From Bin5 sp965204705 (GTDB lineage Bacteria > Chloroflexota > Anaerolineae > Caldilineales > Caldilineaceae): a DNA stretch of 64,000 nucleotides. Positions 26,734 to 35,389 of this stretch are shown piece by piece. The stretch covers positions 78,147 through 142,146 of the forward strand of contig CBDBFE010000002.1 in assembly GCA_965204705.1 (NCBI GenBank), in the 5' to 3' direction. A program made the translations under genes and the position numbers. Within the stretch, counting starts at the first letter, position 1. The number at the start of each line of letters is the position of its first letter. The notes beneath the pieces are model-generated. The model was not told the DNA's origin. It saw only the letters and a program-made list of their open reading frames with translations, and made no database searches.

Positions 26734-27879
26734 ATGGAAAACGAGAATAGGCCACACACAGAGATACCGCTGCATACTGTCACCAAGGTCCCCGTAGAGC
26801 GGCTGGTGCTGGACCGTCTTAATCCTCGCTTGTTTCCCACCAGTGCCGAAGCAGATGAAGTTGAAATAATCGCACGACTCTATCGCTCGGAAGATTTGAG
26901 TGAGTTGCTCCAATCGATAGCGGCGAACGGTTACCTGGATATTGAACCTCTTATTGTTCTTGAAGAGAACGAGACTTTAACCGTACTGGAAGGCAACCGC
27001 CGTTTAGCAGCTATCCGTCTATTCGAGAAACGTGACCTCGCACGTCAGATTCTTCAACGAACGCGTCTCAAAATTACCATTCCTGGATTCCCTGCAAAAT
27101 TCCACAGCACGATTAGGAAGGTTTCGGTATACCGTGTAGACAGTCGGGAGGAAGCCAGACCCTTTATTGGATTCAAACACATTAATGGCGCCGCCAAATG
27201 GGGGTCATATGCAAAGGCGAAATTTGCCGCTGATTGGTACAGAAAGGAGGGTACGTCTCTTTCTGCCATAGCAACCAAAATTGGTGACAGGCACGACACG
27301 ATCAAGCGAATGGTGAATGCCATCTATGTACTTGAGCAAGCGGAACGGGATAAAGTCTTCCGCCTCTCAGACCGGGCGAGTCCACGATTCAACTTCTCAC
27401 ACCTATACACGGCTCTGTCGCGTGCGTCTTATATGCGCTTTCTCGGTTTAGAGGAGGCTTGGTCCCGGTTCGATCCCGAACCGGACCCCGTCGCTAAAGA
27501 GAAGCTGGGCAACTTATGTGAAGTCTTACGATGGTTATATGGGTCTAAGGAAGAGGATATTGTTCCGGTAATACACTCTCAGAACCCTGACATCCGGCTC
27601 CTGGGAGAAGTCCTTGAGAGCCCGGAAGGGCTCTCGATTCTGAGGGCTACGCGTTCCCTTGCGGAGGCGCATTTGAGCACAGCTCCTGCGAGCCAAAGGT
27701 TTTCAGACTCACTGTTGCGAGCAAGAAGAGAGGTGCGTGAGGCATCGAATAACCTTCGCGGGTTCGACGGCCGAGATCAGGCTTTAGTTGGAATCGCGGA
27801 GGATATTTCCGAAACAGCTCAAGCAATGCTCGCTCGAATGGTCAAGAAAATGAGAGATGTAGAGGCCGAAGAAGAATGA
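26734..27879 (+). CDS. ParB/Srx-domain DNA-binding protein
   Basis: This 381-residue protein has an N-terminal ParB/Srx-fold domain (about residues 18-130), with VPVERLVLDRLNPRL, the block LLQSIAANGYLDIEPLIVL and EGNRR (86-90), which corresponds to the nucleotide-binding GERR box of ParB CTPases. A helix-turn-helix follows (SLSAIATKIGDRHDTIKRMV, about 175-195), then an uncharacterised helical C-terminus. It is not next to a ParA gene, so chromosome partition is unlikely. Its stop overlaps the next gene by four bases (27876-27879), and the third gene overlaps in the same way. A role as sequence-recognition subunit for the downstream nuclease-like protein and methyltransferase is inference. Confidence 0.8.
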   Translation: MENENRPHTEIPLHTVTKVPVERLVLDRLNPRLFPTSAEADEVEIIARLYRSEDLSELLQSIAANGYLDIEPLIVLEENETLTVLEGNRRLAAIRLFEKRDLARQILQRTRLKITIPGFPAKFHSTIRKVSVYRVDSREEARPFIGFKHINGAAKWGSYAKAKFAADWYRKEGTSLSAIATKIGDRHDTIKRMVNAIYVLEQAERDKVFRLSDRASPRFNFSHLYTALSRASYMRFLGLEEAWSRFDPEPDPVAKEKLGNLCEVLRWLYGSKEEDIVPVIHSQNPDIRLLGEVLESPEGLSILRATRSLAEAHLSTAPASQRFSDSLLRARREVREASNNLRGFDGRDQALVGIAEDISETAQAMLARMVKKMRDVEAEEE

Positions 27880-28880
27880 ATCCAGTTCTCTATTTTCCTT
27901 CCGATGCGTTTGCCGCCGGCAAGTCGCTCGATATGGACCTGGCGGCTGACTTCTTAGAACTGAATGCCCTTTTTTCCAAGGACGGGCAGTCATATAGCGA
28001 AGAGATCGTCAATGCATTGGAACTCGCAGCTGAGACGGAATACGAAGATGTTGATGATGAAGTCAGAACTCGGGAGGAAGTTGCAGCGGGGGCTGTCAAC
28101 CGCATGGCATCGCGGAAACGGGTCCTGGCAAAATCTTATCCGTTTGAGATTGACGACAGCGGTGACGTCATCTTCTTCACTGGTGAGCAGGCGGACCTGG
28201 GTCATACCGCTTATCTCGTGTCGCTGATTTTATCCAATTTAAAGTCGGTGTCTCCTCTACTCGTTGGCAGCGACGTGCATCCCACCGAAGAGGAGGCAAG
28301 TCGCCTGCGCAGGTATTTTCAATACTTGGCGACCGCTGCTATTGCGGCGGAGGTCGGTGGTCCTGCATGGTCTTTTGGCTTTCCCCGGCCTGACCGAACA
28401 GGTTTTTTGCCGAAGCTTTGTGAAATATGGGTATCATTACGGGACGGATATGTTGGCGCCGATTCTTCTGCGCCTACCGATCCCAAAGACGACAAGATAG
28501 ACATTTTTGCCTGGCGCGAGCAAAAGGACGGCCTGCCAGGATTCCTTTTGCTGGCAGCCCAGGTTGCTACGGGCCGAGACTGGAAGGAAAAGTCCCTCAA
28601 AAGTCATGTTGGCGGTGTGTTTCAACATCGCTGGTTCAGCCGCCGCGCTCCTGTTACTGCCATGGTTGCTTACCATGTGATTCCATTTGCGCGACCTGAT
28701 GAAGAATTTCGCGATGACGTACTGATGCTGGGCAATGTGTTACATCGCCTTCGGGTTCCATTCAGGGTTAGTGAAGCGACCGATCTTGTCTCCAACGGCG
28801 TAGCGGTGGAAGCGTTTGACCTGCTCGACCATGCCTCCGAGTGGGTCCAATCCTACGTGGAGCGGATGAGGCTACCATGA
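27876..28880 (+). CDS. Putative PD-(D/E)XK nuclease-like protein
   Basis: The 334-residue protein matches no family I can name with certainty. Its best motif is DKIDIFAWREQKD (206-218) followed by LLLAAQVATGRDWKEKS (224-240). This has the layout of the PD-(D/E)XK variant in which D-x-(hydrophobic)-x-A-W is followed by Q-x-x-T-G-x-x-W-x-x-K, so Asp209, Gln229 and Lys237 would be the catalytic positions. The first 150 residues are acidic and helical. It overlaps both neighbours by four bases (ATGA), which indicates a strictly coupled three-gene operon. The natural guess is the restriction or effector component; it could also be a structural partner without cleavage activity. Confidence 0.6.
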   Translation: MNPVLYFPSDAFAAGKSLDMDLAADFLELNALFSKDGQSYSEEIVNALELAAETEYEDVDDEVRTREEVAAGAVNRMASRKRVLAKSYPFEIDDSGDVIFFTGEQADLGHTAYLVSLILSNLKSVSPLLVGSDVHPTEEEASRLRRYFQYLATAAIAAEVGGPAWSFGFPRPDRTGFLPKLCEIWVSLRDGYVGADSSAPTDPKDDKIDIFAWREQKDGLPGFLLLAAQVATGRDWKEKSLKSHVGGVFQHRWFSRRAPVTAMVAYHVIPFARPDEEFRDDVLMLGNVLHRLRVPFRVSEATDLVSNGVAVEAFDLLDHASEWVQSYVERMRLP

Positions 28881-29965
28881 GACATCGCTTCCATTCAATT
28901 TGCCCATACTTTGCTACGTTCCCGGAGGCATTTGTTGAAAAGCATCTCGCTGCGTCGAGTCTTAACGGTGTGGTCTTTGATCCATTCTGTGGGCGGGGTA
29001 CAGCGGTTTTCGAAAGCCTTATACGGGGACGGCGGGGGGCTGGATGCGACATCAACCCGGTAGCCGCTTGTATTGCGGGGGCCAAGTGCGATCCGCCGGC
29101 GCTTTCTGATCTGCTAGAGAGGTTATCGCTCCTGGAAGAGGAGAGCATTCATTATCATTCCAACGCCAGCACGGGAGAGCTCACGGAGTTTTTCTCTCTC
29201 TGTTTTGCGCCTGAAACGTATGACCAGATACTCTTTCTGAGAGATTCGCTCAATTGGCACACTGACCGAACTGATCGTTTCGTTGCGGCTCTTTCCTTGG
29301 GGGCACTACATGGCGAGTCCCATCGCAGCCCTAACTACTTCAGCAACCGTATGCCGAGGACGATTAGTACCAATCCCGCCTACTCGGTTCGATGGTGGCG
29401 GGAGAACGATTACACCGCGCCTGTCAGGGATGTGTTTTCAATTCTCAGAAACATGAGCCACTACCGCTTTGCATCGACACCGCCCGCGTTTCGGGGGGAA
29501 ATCGCTTTGACCGACGCGCGCCAGGCCGTTGAGAGATTCCCACAGTTGCGCGGACAGATCACAGACGTGATTACTTCGCCCCCTTACCTAAATACAACCA
29601 GCTATCGTGAAGATCAGTGGCTGCGATTATGGTTTCTTGGCGAGGATGCTGAGAATCCTGTGCGGGACGATGGACGTCATCATAGCGTCAAGAAATACAG
29701 GGCGTTCCTGGAGGAAGCCTGGGCAGGCGTGACTCCGCTTCTGGCAGATGAAGCGCGGATTGTTGTGAGAATCGGAGGTCGCAAGCTGCCCAAAGAGGAA
29801 GCGTTTGATCTCCTCGATTCTGTCCTGAAGCGGGCAACGCAGAGAAGTGTTCAAATCCAGGATGAGGGCGTATCTTCATTGGTGAGAAACACGCAGGCGA
29901 ATGCCTTCCTCGGTTCGAAACCTTCGCCCACCGTTGAGCACGACTTTTGCTTTCTTCTGCATTAG
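28877..29965 (+). CDS. DNA methyltransferase (amino-methylating)
   Basis: The 362-residue protein has SAM-binding motif I FDPFCGRGTAVFESL (34-48) followed by an acidic second strand (CDINPVAA), and catalytic motif IV TSPPYLNTTSY (233-243). S-P-P-Y is typical of exocyclic amino methyltransferases, most often N4-cytosine but sometimes N6-adenine. Motif I precedes motif IV, so the order is that of the gamma or alpha group. The ATG at 28877 is chosen over an upstream in-frame ATG because it gives the same four-base overlap as the other junction of the operon. It probably marks host DNA to protect it from, or to activate, the two upstream proteins. Confidence 0.85.
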   Translation: MRHRFHSICPYFATFPEAFVEKHLAASSLNGVVFDPFCGRGTAVFESLIRGRRGAGCDINPVAACIAGAKCDPPALSDLLERLSLLEEESIHYHSNASTGELTEFFSLCFAPETYDQILFLRDSLNWHTDRTDRFVAALSLGALHGESHRSPNYFSNRMPRTISTNPAYSVRWWRENDYTAPVRDVFSILRNMSHYRFASTPPAFRGEIALTDARQAVERFPQLRGQITDVITSPPYLNTTSYREDQWLRLWFLGEDAENPVRDDGRHHSVKKYRAFLEEAWAGVTPLLADEARIVVRIGGRKLPKEEAFDLLDSVLKRATQRSVQIQDEGVSSLVRNTQANAFLGSKPSPTVEHDFCFLLH

Positions 29966-30177
29966 CTCGCACCCACATCCCAAAGTCCTTCCTTCCATTG
30001 AGCTAAAGAAACAGCGCGAATCCAGGCGGTCTGAGGCGATCTTACGCGACAAAACCGGCTTGCAGAGAGTCCACAGCCTCCGAAAGACCCTTGCTTAGCG
30101 CTGTGAATATTCGGCCCGCGCCGAACCGGCTCAACCGGACAGGCTGCAGTTGCTCTGCGCAGCGACGGCATCAACGG
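29966..30177. other. Intergenic region, nothing recognised
   Basis: Short non-coding stretch between the methyltransferase operon and the type IIG fragment with dispersed repeat copy C. Confidence 0.4.
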
Positions 30178-30240
30178 TCAGACCGCCACTTCCATATTCG
30201 TGTCGCCGGCGGCGAGGGCGATGTCTTTGGTGAGGTCGTG
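30178..30240 (-). pseudogene. Fragment of a type IIG restriction-modification gene (C-terminus)
   Basis: The minus-strand frame ends LTKDIALAAGDTNMEVAV and a stop at 30178-30180, matching the very end (TKDMVLAYYNALAAGDTDAE) of the type IIG protein at 40681-44721 with an internal deletion. It abuts dispersed repeat copy C. Together with 25866-25930 and 47619-47855 it shows that at least one other type IIG gene once existed in this region. Confidence 0.7.
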
Positions 30241-30735
30241 GCTGAACTGCAGTGTGGGGGGATTTAGAGGATGGGCTGCAGTTTGGCCGGAGCCCGGGCG
30301 CGCTTTTTTGCCGGCCGCCCTGGCCGGTGTGTCGCGCTCATGGCAGTCCGCAACAGCCGCTGCAGGCGCGCCTGGCACGCAAACGGTTCTGTTCCAGTCG
30401 ACTCCAACGGCCAGCTTTGCTCCTGTCGAGAAATTCAGGGGGTAGGCCGAACGCTATGGAAGGGAGGGAGGCCCTGGCCCTCATGCCTGAAGAATCGCTT
30501 AGAACGGCTCTGGGGCGGTCGGATGTATTGGATTGCCCCCGGGTCGTTTCGCGGCCGGCTTTCTGTTCGCAAGGACCACCGAAAGGCTGGCAAATGCGAC
30601 AGTTTGTCGTTTTTGCGGGCGTGTCTGTCGCAGATGGGTGAGGTGCTGGGCAGTACGAACGGGTATGGCCCGCTCCTCAGGGGCGGGCGGCCAGGTCGCT
30701 TACGCGAGTTTCTCCTTGATCCGCAGTAGTGCGTC
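30241..30735. repeat. 550-bp dispersed repeat, copy C
   Basis: The blocks of copies A and B occur in the same order: GAGGATGGGCTGCAGTTTGG (30268-30287), AACGGTTCTGTTCCAGTCGA, GCATGAGGGCC-type region, AAATGCGACAGTTTGTCG (30592-30609) and CGCAGATGGGTGAGGTGCTG. It lies in the same orientation as the other two. Confidence 0.8.
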
Positions 30736-30862
30736 ATCGTTCAGTCGAGCCTCACCTGCTAGAAGACTGTATCAAAGTCTCAGATATCACACGCCGGTTG
30801 AAGAGAACTTCGTGCTCTGACGGCGACAGACCGTCCGCTCAGAGCCGGTCGCATTCAGACGG

Positions 30863-31267
30863 ATGAACCTTGTTTTCCTGTTGCTCGCCGTCTGCAATCC
30901 AATACCTGTAGACTCAGTGCCAACCCCCACGCCAATTCATGTTGAACGAGACTCTCTACAGATGCGCCTGTACGACTTCGCCAACTACGTGGCGAGATTG
31001 GACGGATTCGCCCTCGAACCGGAACAGTACGCAGAAGCGGTGATGGAAATCGTCGCATGTATTAAGAGGGACGTAGAATTTTCGGACGCGTGGCAAGATT
31101 ACTCGCCCGGAGAAAAAGCAGTAGAATACTGGTGGATCACTACATTCTTGATGCTTGCTGTCGTTGAACAGGTATTTGACAGCGTAGCCCAAGACGCCAA
31201 TGTATTTTTGGCTGAAGGCAGCAGCTGCCTGCTACTTAGAATCGGACTAGCAACTCCCGGCCCCTAA
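30863..31267 (+). CDS. Hypothetical secreted or membrane-anchored protein
   Basis: The 134-residue frame has a short hydrophobic N-terminus (MNLVFLLLAVCNPIP), which could be a weak signal peptide, and a helical body with many aromatics (KAVEYWWITTFLMLAVVEQV). No family is recognised. GC content is clearly lower than in the CRISPR adaptation genes and similar to that of the following ferrochelatase. Confidence 0.5.
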   Translation: MNLVFLLLAVCNPIPVDSVPTPTPIHVERDSLQMRLYDFANYVARLDGFALEPEQYAEAVMEIVACIKRDVEFSDAWQDYSPGEKAVEYWWITTFLMLAVVEQVFDSVAQDANVFLAEGSSCLLLRIGLATPGP

Positions 31268-31347
31268 ACAAAGGGAAAAAGTGAAGAATCCGACGATTTG
31301 AGAACCGCAAGTAACCACAGAAGAAATCAAGCCAACGAGGAAATTCC

Positions 31348-31428
31348 ATGACTGCCTTCGTTATCCTCATCGCCAATTCAGTCATATGGGCAATCTGGAA
31401 TATCTTCCTCCGAGACCGGGAGAAATAA
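31348..31428 (+). CDS. Very small membrane protein (26 aa)
   Basis: An ATG preceded by AACGAGGAAATTCC opens a 26-codon frame that is almost entirely one hydrophobic helix (TAFVILIANSVIWAIWNIFL) followed by a charged tail RDREK. It lies 12 bases upstream of another small membrane protein. A coding role is plausible because of the ribosome site and the positive-inside tail, but its small size leaves doubt. Confidence 0.4.
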   Translation: MTAFVILIANSVIWAIWNIFLRDREK

Positions 31429-31440
31429 CAAACCAAGAAA

Positions 31441-31722
31441 ATGACCGCTCTACTCAATACCGCCCTGTCCCAAACCAAGATCTACTATCCCGTGATGATA
31501 GGATCTGTTTTAGCCATCGCCTTACTTCTGATCCAGAGAGCCATTGTAAAGTACTTCGGAACAGATGTTTTTCAGGGAAAAGCTGTTCTCGGCCTTGTTC
31601 TCCTTATAGCAATCATTACCTTGTCTAATCTGATAATCAACGAAAGGGAGGTGACAGGCATGACCTATGTCATATTCGGGTCTATGTTTGGATCAGCAAT
31701 TACCTTTTTCGTACTGAAATAG
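31441..31722 (+). CDS. Small membrane protein (93 aa)
   Basis: The product has three predicted membrane helices (PVMIGSVLAIALLLI, KAVLGLVLLIAIITLSNLII, MTYVIFGSMFGSAITFFVLK) and no recognised family. It lies 15 bases upstream of the ferrochelatase start and is probably in the same transcript. Confidence 0.6.
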   Translation: MTALLNTALSQTKIYYPVMIGSVLAIALLLIQRAIVKYFGTDVFQGKAVLGLVLLIAIITLSNLIINEREVTGMTYVIFGSMFGSAITFFVLK

Positions 31723-31737
31723 GGGAACTATCTCGCG

Positions 31738-32756
31738 ATGGAGAAATCAAAAACTGGAGTCCTGTTGGTTAATGTCGGAACACCCGACAGTCCCGCAATA
31801 GTTGATGTTTGGAGATACTTGCGCCAGTTCCTCATGGACGGACGATCATCGACATTCCCTATTGGCGCAGACTTCTTCTGGTAAATCTGATAATCGCTCC
31901 CTTCCGCGCGCCCAAATCCGCCAGAGAATATCAGAAGATATGGTCGGAAAAGGGATCGCCTCTGATGTTCCATAGTTGCATTTTCAGGGACTCAGTCCAG
32001 CAGCAACTGGGGGACAACTTCATCGTGTCCTTGGCCATGCGGTATCAAAACCCCAGCATCGAATCTGCCCTGGAAACTCTTCGGCAACAACGACCGTCCA
32101 GTATCGTCGTCTTTCCTCTCTTTCCTCAATATGCATCGGCAACCGTGGGATCAGTTCATGAAAAGGTAATGCAGGTCGTACAGGAATGGCCGGAAATTCC
32201 CAATCTTCGATTCATCAATAGCTTTTACGATCACCCCAGTATGATTCGGACGATTGCCTGCTTGGGAAAGCAGCATATTGATCAGAACAAGTACGATCAT
32301 ATTCTTTTCACATTTCATGGCTTGCCTGAGCGCCAACTCAGGAAGGGTAATCCCGACTGCTTTATCGACCCAGACTGCTGTGCCGCGATCCACGCTGGAA
32401 ACCACTCTTGCTATCGCGCTCAGTGTTACGCAACATCCCGATCTTTGGCTGATGCCCTAAACTTGGAGGATGGGGATTACACAGTCAGTTTTCAGTCAAG
32501 GCTGGGCAAAGATCCCTGGACTCAACCCTACACGGAAGATGTTCTGGAGATGCTTGCCGCAAAAGGTGTCAGGAAGATACTAGCTTTTTCTCCCTCTTTC
32601 GTCGCCGACTGCTTGGAAACTACGGTCGAGCTAGGTGAGGAATATCATGAACTGTTTACGGAATTGGGAGGAGAGGAACTGAATCTTGTGGAGAGCCTGA
32701 ACACCCATCCCCAGTGGGTAGAGACTGCCAAAGATATCATTTTGGAAAACGACTGA
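31738..32756 (+). pseudogene. hemH: Ferrochelatase with a frameshift
   Basis: Ferrochelatase inserts Fe2+ into protoporphyrin IX. The frame from 31738 reads TGVLLVNVGTPDSPAIVDVW and YLRQFLMDGR, then shifts near 31843 so that the rest (IIDIPYWRRLLLVNLIIAPF onwards) continues in the next frame to 32756; one missing base explains it. The C-terminal part keeps the metal-site His in FTFHGLPER and the Glu in DCLETTVE. The joined protein, about 339 residues, has normal length. The block DIPYWRRLLLVNLIIAPFRA with EKGSPL resembles Bacteroidota enzymes, so the gene may be transferred. A sequencing error is possible. Confidence 0.85.
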
Positions 32757-32828
32757 AAGAGTACAGCAACTTCGCGTCTGCTTCGACGAAAGGGTTTGTC
32801 CGCTCATTAAGAAACTGAATGTGGTGAG

Positions 32829-32870
32829 CCCTGAAGTGGGCCCAAAAACTGGACCACAAGCTAAGGTGTA
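32829..32870. repeat. IS-end-like dispersed motif
   Basis: GGGCCCAAAAACTGGACCAC (32838-32857) is related to motifs at 23416, 25793, 40480 and 53893 (consensus CCCCAAxxTTTGGACCACGA). The pattern resembles terminal repeats of IS3-type elements; no transposase is adjacent. Confidence 0.4.
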
Positions 32871-32928
32871 TCAATGGAGCATTCACCCAATACGCCGAAG
32901 TTGATAACAAAGGTTATGGGAGATTCTG

Positions 32929-33645
32929 ATGAGTGAGCCGGTACCTAACAGGTCTCACCGTCTGCCTCCACGTTATCCGGTCTCAATCCGCCGCCTGCAA
33001 GGGCTGACGCCCCGGGTAGCCGACCTGCTGCTGCAAGGTCCGGAGCTGTCTGGATTTGAACCAGCCGCCGCAGGTTCCCACATCAAGTTGATACTCCCTC
33101 CCCCGGGCGTAACGGACACGCCATAGCCTCTGCGCCACGACGGCCGTCGCCCGGTGTTTTCCGAAGGCGTAACGCCACCGTTCCTCCGCACCTACACTCC
33201 GCTGCGCTACAACGCTGAAACGCTGGAGCTCGAAGTGGAAATGCTCCGTCACGGAGACAGTCCGGCCTCCAATGGGCTTCGCTCTGCCAAGGTGGGGTAC
33301 CGAACCATAGCGGCCGGACCGCAGGACGGCGACTGGTACCTCGTGATGGCCGACGACACCGGCATCCCGGCCGCTGTCCAGGTGCTGCAGGCACCGCCCG
33401 ACCGGCAAATCGCCGCCCTGTTCGAGGTGTCGGACGAGCAGGAACGTCGCCCGCTGCCCGCAATACCCGAAGACCTGCCGAGGTGGCTGTACCGGGAGCC
33501 GCAGAGCCTCACTGCCGGATTGCCCCTGGAGCAGGCCGTGAGGCAGGCCCGGATTCCCGCAGGTCACTCCTATTCGTTGGCAACGATAGAAGAACCCTTA
33601 CTGGCCGATTATGTCAAGTCCACTTTATGCATACCCCTCAGTTAA
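32929..33645 (+). pseudogene. Siderophore-interacting (ferric-chelate reductase) protein, broken
   Basis: The frame gives LTPRVADLLLQGPELSGFEP, GSHIKLILPPPGVTDTP, an in-frame TAG at 33124-33126 where TGG is expected, then FLRTYTPLRYNAETLELEVE and DWYLVMADDTGIPAAVQVLQ. This is the ViuB/SIP family, which reduces Fe3+ released from siderophores using FAD and NAD(P)H. Besides the stop, several residues are missing between AAGPQ and DGDWYL, and the C-terminus after PAGHSYSLAT is not conserved. It is surely inactive. Its position between ferrochelatase and the Ftr1 gene marks an iron-related cluster. Confidence 0.85.
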
Positions 33646-33707
33646 TTGTACGGTGATGCTGTGTCTGCCAAGCTCCCAGCGAGCAAGGGTTGACCCAAAG
33701 GCCAGGG

Positions 33708-34211
33708 TCAGTCATCAGCTGTCTCAGACGAAAAGTGGGCGGTCCTCCGGATCCTGGCGTCATATTCTTCGAGTTGCAGATAGGTCAGAAAGAGCAGGAG
33801 AACCAGTTTGACACCTTCCAGTGCGACGTAGTACAGGTGGAAAGATCGTTCCGGCACCTCCAATCCGTGAATAATCGCAAGTGTACGGGCGTCTAGCACG
33901 GTATAGAGGAGGATGGTCTGCGTTGCAAGTAGTACACCGATGAGAAAGGTAAGCACGCGAATCCGCCGAGGCCAGGCTGTTGCCAGTGTTATCGCAGTGA
34001 TAGCGGTGGCTAGCCCTATTTCCAGTGCATTCAGAGTATGAAAGACAAGGTGACCGATTTCGAGAGCAACGGGCAGCGTCAGTGACGGGGCTTGGAATTT
34101 GAGGGGAGTCTCTATGAAGCTGATGGCGAAGACAAACCCGATCCAAAGCAATGTAAAGACAAAGACCCGTTCCATAGTGCGGGCCTGCAGCCGCTTTCCG
34201 AACGATTTCAT
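33708..34211 (-). CDS. Four-helix membrane protein
   Basis: The 167-residue protein has four hydrophobic segments (VFVFTLLWIGFVFAISFIET, HLVFHTLNALEIGLATAITA, VLTFLIGVLLATQTILLYTV, VALEGVKLVLLLFLTYLQLE) and a conserved-looking ET-P-x-K-F near the first helix and H-T-L in the second, similar to small uncharacterised membrane proteins annotated near haem genes. I cannot assign a function. Confidence 0.6.
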   Translation of the reverse strand: MKSFGKRLQARTMERVFVFTLLWIGFVFAISFIETPLKFQAPSLTLPVALEIGHLVFHTLNALEIGLATAITAITLATAWPRRIRVLTFLIGVLLATQTILLYTVLDARTLAIIHGLEVPERSFHLYYVALEGVKLVLLLFLTYLQLEEYDARIRRTAHFSSETADD

Positions 34212-34598
34212 AAGTTGAATTCCGTCGGCCTTGGAAGACTGCGAAAGAGGCTCATCGGCTATAGCAGCATGCTGAAGTGAGGTAACGGTACTGCTTGATT
34301 GCCCGACGGACTGCGGTTAGCAGAGTCGCCGCGGTGATGCAGGTGGCGTTCTTGAAATTGAAAAAGTAGCCGCATCCATGCAGTTCGGGGGAAGTTCCTA
34401 CACTGGTACCGCCTGAAAGACAGAGGCTGGACCGATGGCGCCTCACTGACATCGGCCCAGCCGTTCAGAGGGCTGGAAAGTCGACCCAGGTACAAGAGCG
34501 AGGCTGACAGCAGGGTTAAGGCAGTGGACGAGGAGGGATATTGCACTGGTGGAATTTCTTGTCTCAGTCTGACGGCATGCGCAGTTGGCCTTTCACTT
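34212..34598. other. Intergenic region, nothing recognised
   Basis: Two small overlapping frames exist on the minus strand but show no family resemblance, no ribosome site and poor composition. I see no repeat. Confidence 0.35.
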
Positions 34599-34970
34599 TC
34601 AGTTGAGGGAAGGAGGAATCAGTTTTTGGGGCGGCGCCAGGCGAAGTTGAGGGTTGTATTGCCCGTTTCCTGTCAGATCTATGTGGGGCATGACTTCATC
34701 AACCATCTCTACCAGTTGTAGAAAGTCCTCCACCGGCAAGGTAAGCGACATTTTGCCAACGCAAATGCGGCAGTGGCCGTGGCTGATGGATTCACCACGC
34801 TCCTGGATGTTGGCACGCGTCTTCATAATATGTGTTGCCAAGCGGTTAAAGGTTTCGGCCGGCAGGTGGAGTCCGATTCCATCCCAGATCAGGTGTACAG
34901 TTCCGTGCTCGCACTGACTGACGTACTGCTGGCCGTTGCGTTCGGCTAAGATTGCGATATGCTGACACAT
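34599..34970 (-). CDS. DUF6686-like protein
   Basis: Starting at the internal ATG (34970), the 123-residue protein begins MCQHIAILAERNGQQYVSQC and continues with EHGTVHLIWDGIGLHL; this Cys-x-x-His plus distant Cys pattern recalls the short DUF6686 proteins that occur near iron-transport genes in Bacteroidota. A second CRICVGKMSLTL segment follows, so the two halves may be repeats. Function is unknown. The similarity is from memory of the pattern and is tentative. Confidence 0.5.
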   Translation of the reverse strand: MCQHIAILAERNGQQYVSQCEHGTVHLIWDGIGLHLPAETFNRLATHIMKTRANIQERGESISHGHCRICVGKMSLTLPVEDFLQLVEMVDEVMPHIDLTGNGQYNPQLRLAPPQKLIPPSLN

Positions 34971-35262
34971 AGGCTGGCTTCTCCTGTATGTAAAGTTCAA
35001 GTGGTTTGTCCTAAGTTACAGATCCAGCTTGAGCGCGGGCTGACTCAGTTGCGGACCAGAGTTAAGCAGGTTGACATGATCCTTAGCAGCGTTACGACCC
35101 TGGTTGCCGATTTCGACAAAGTAGTTGCAGGCCGCATGCTATCGGGCGGCCCGCCACCTATTTTTCGATGTTCGATACGGTGATAGGGGAAATGGCTCTC
35201 TCCTTTCGGTCGCAGGGAGACCGGCTCTGAACTAAACCCGTAGAGCAGAAGAGAAGCCACCG

Positions 35263-35389
35263 TTGCATAGCGGGGCTATATCTGTTACACTCTGCAAACA
35301 GGTTCAGCGAGTGGAAATGGACTGGTGTCAGCAGCCACTTTCCGGGATTGTTGTTCCTGACTTCAGCCGGCCCTTCGGGGCCGGTTTTT
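35263..35389 (+). ncRNA. Candidate small RNA 1 beside efeU
   Basis: A promoter-like pair TTGCAT (35263-35268), 17 bases, TACACT (35286-35291) is followed about 80 bases later by an intrinsic terminator: CCGGCCC-TTCG-GGGCCGG (35367-35384) with a T run (35385-35389). The T run is on the plus strand, opposite to the flanking genes, so the terminator does not serve efeU. The transcript would be about 90 nt and its end abuts the efeU stop codon. Confidence 0.4.
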
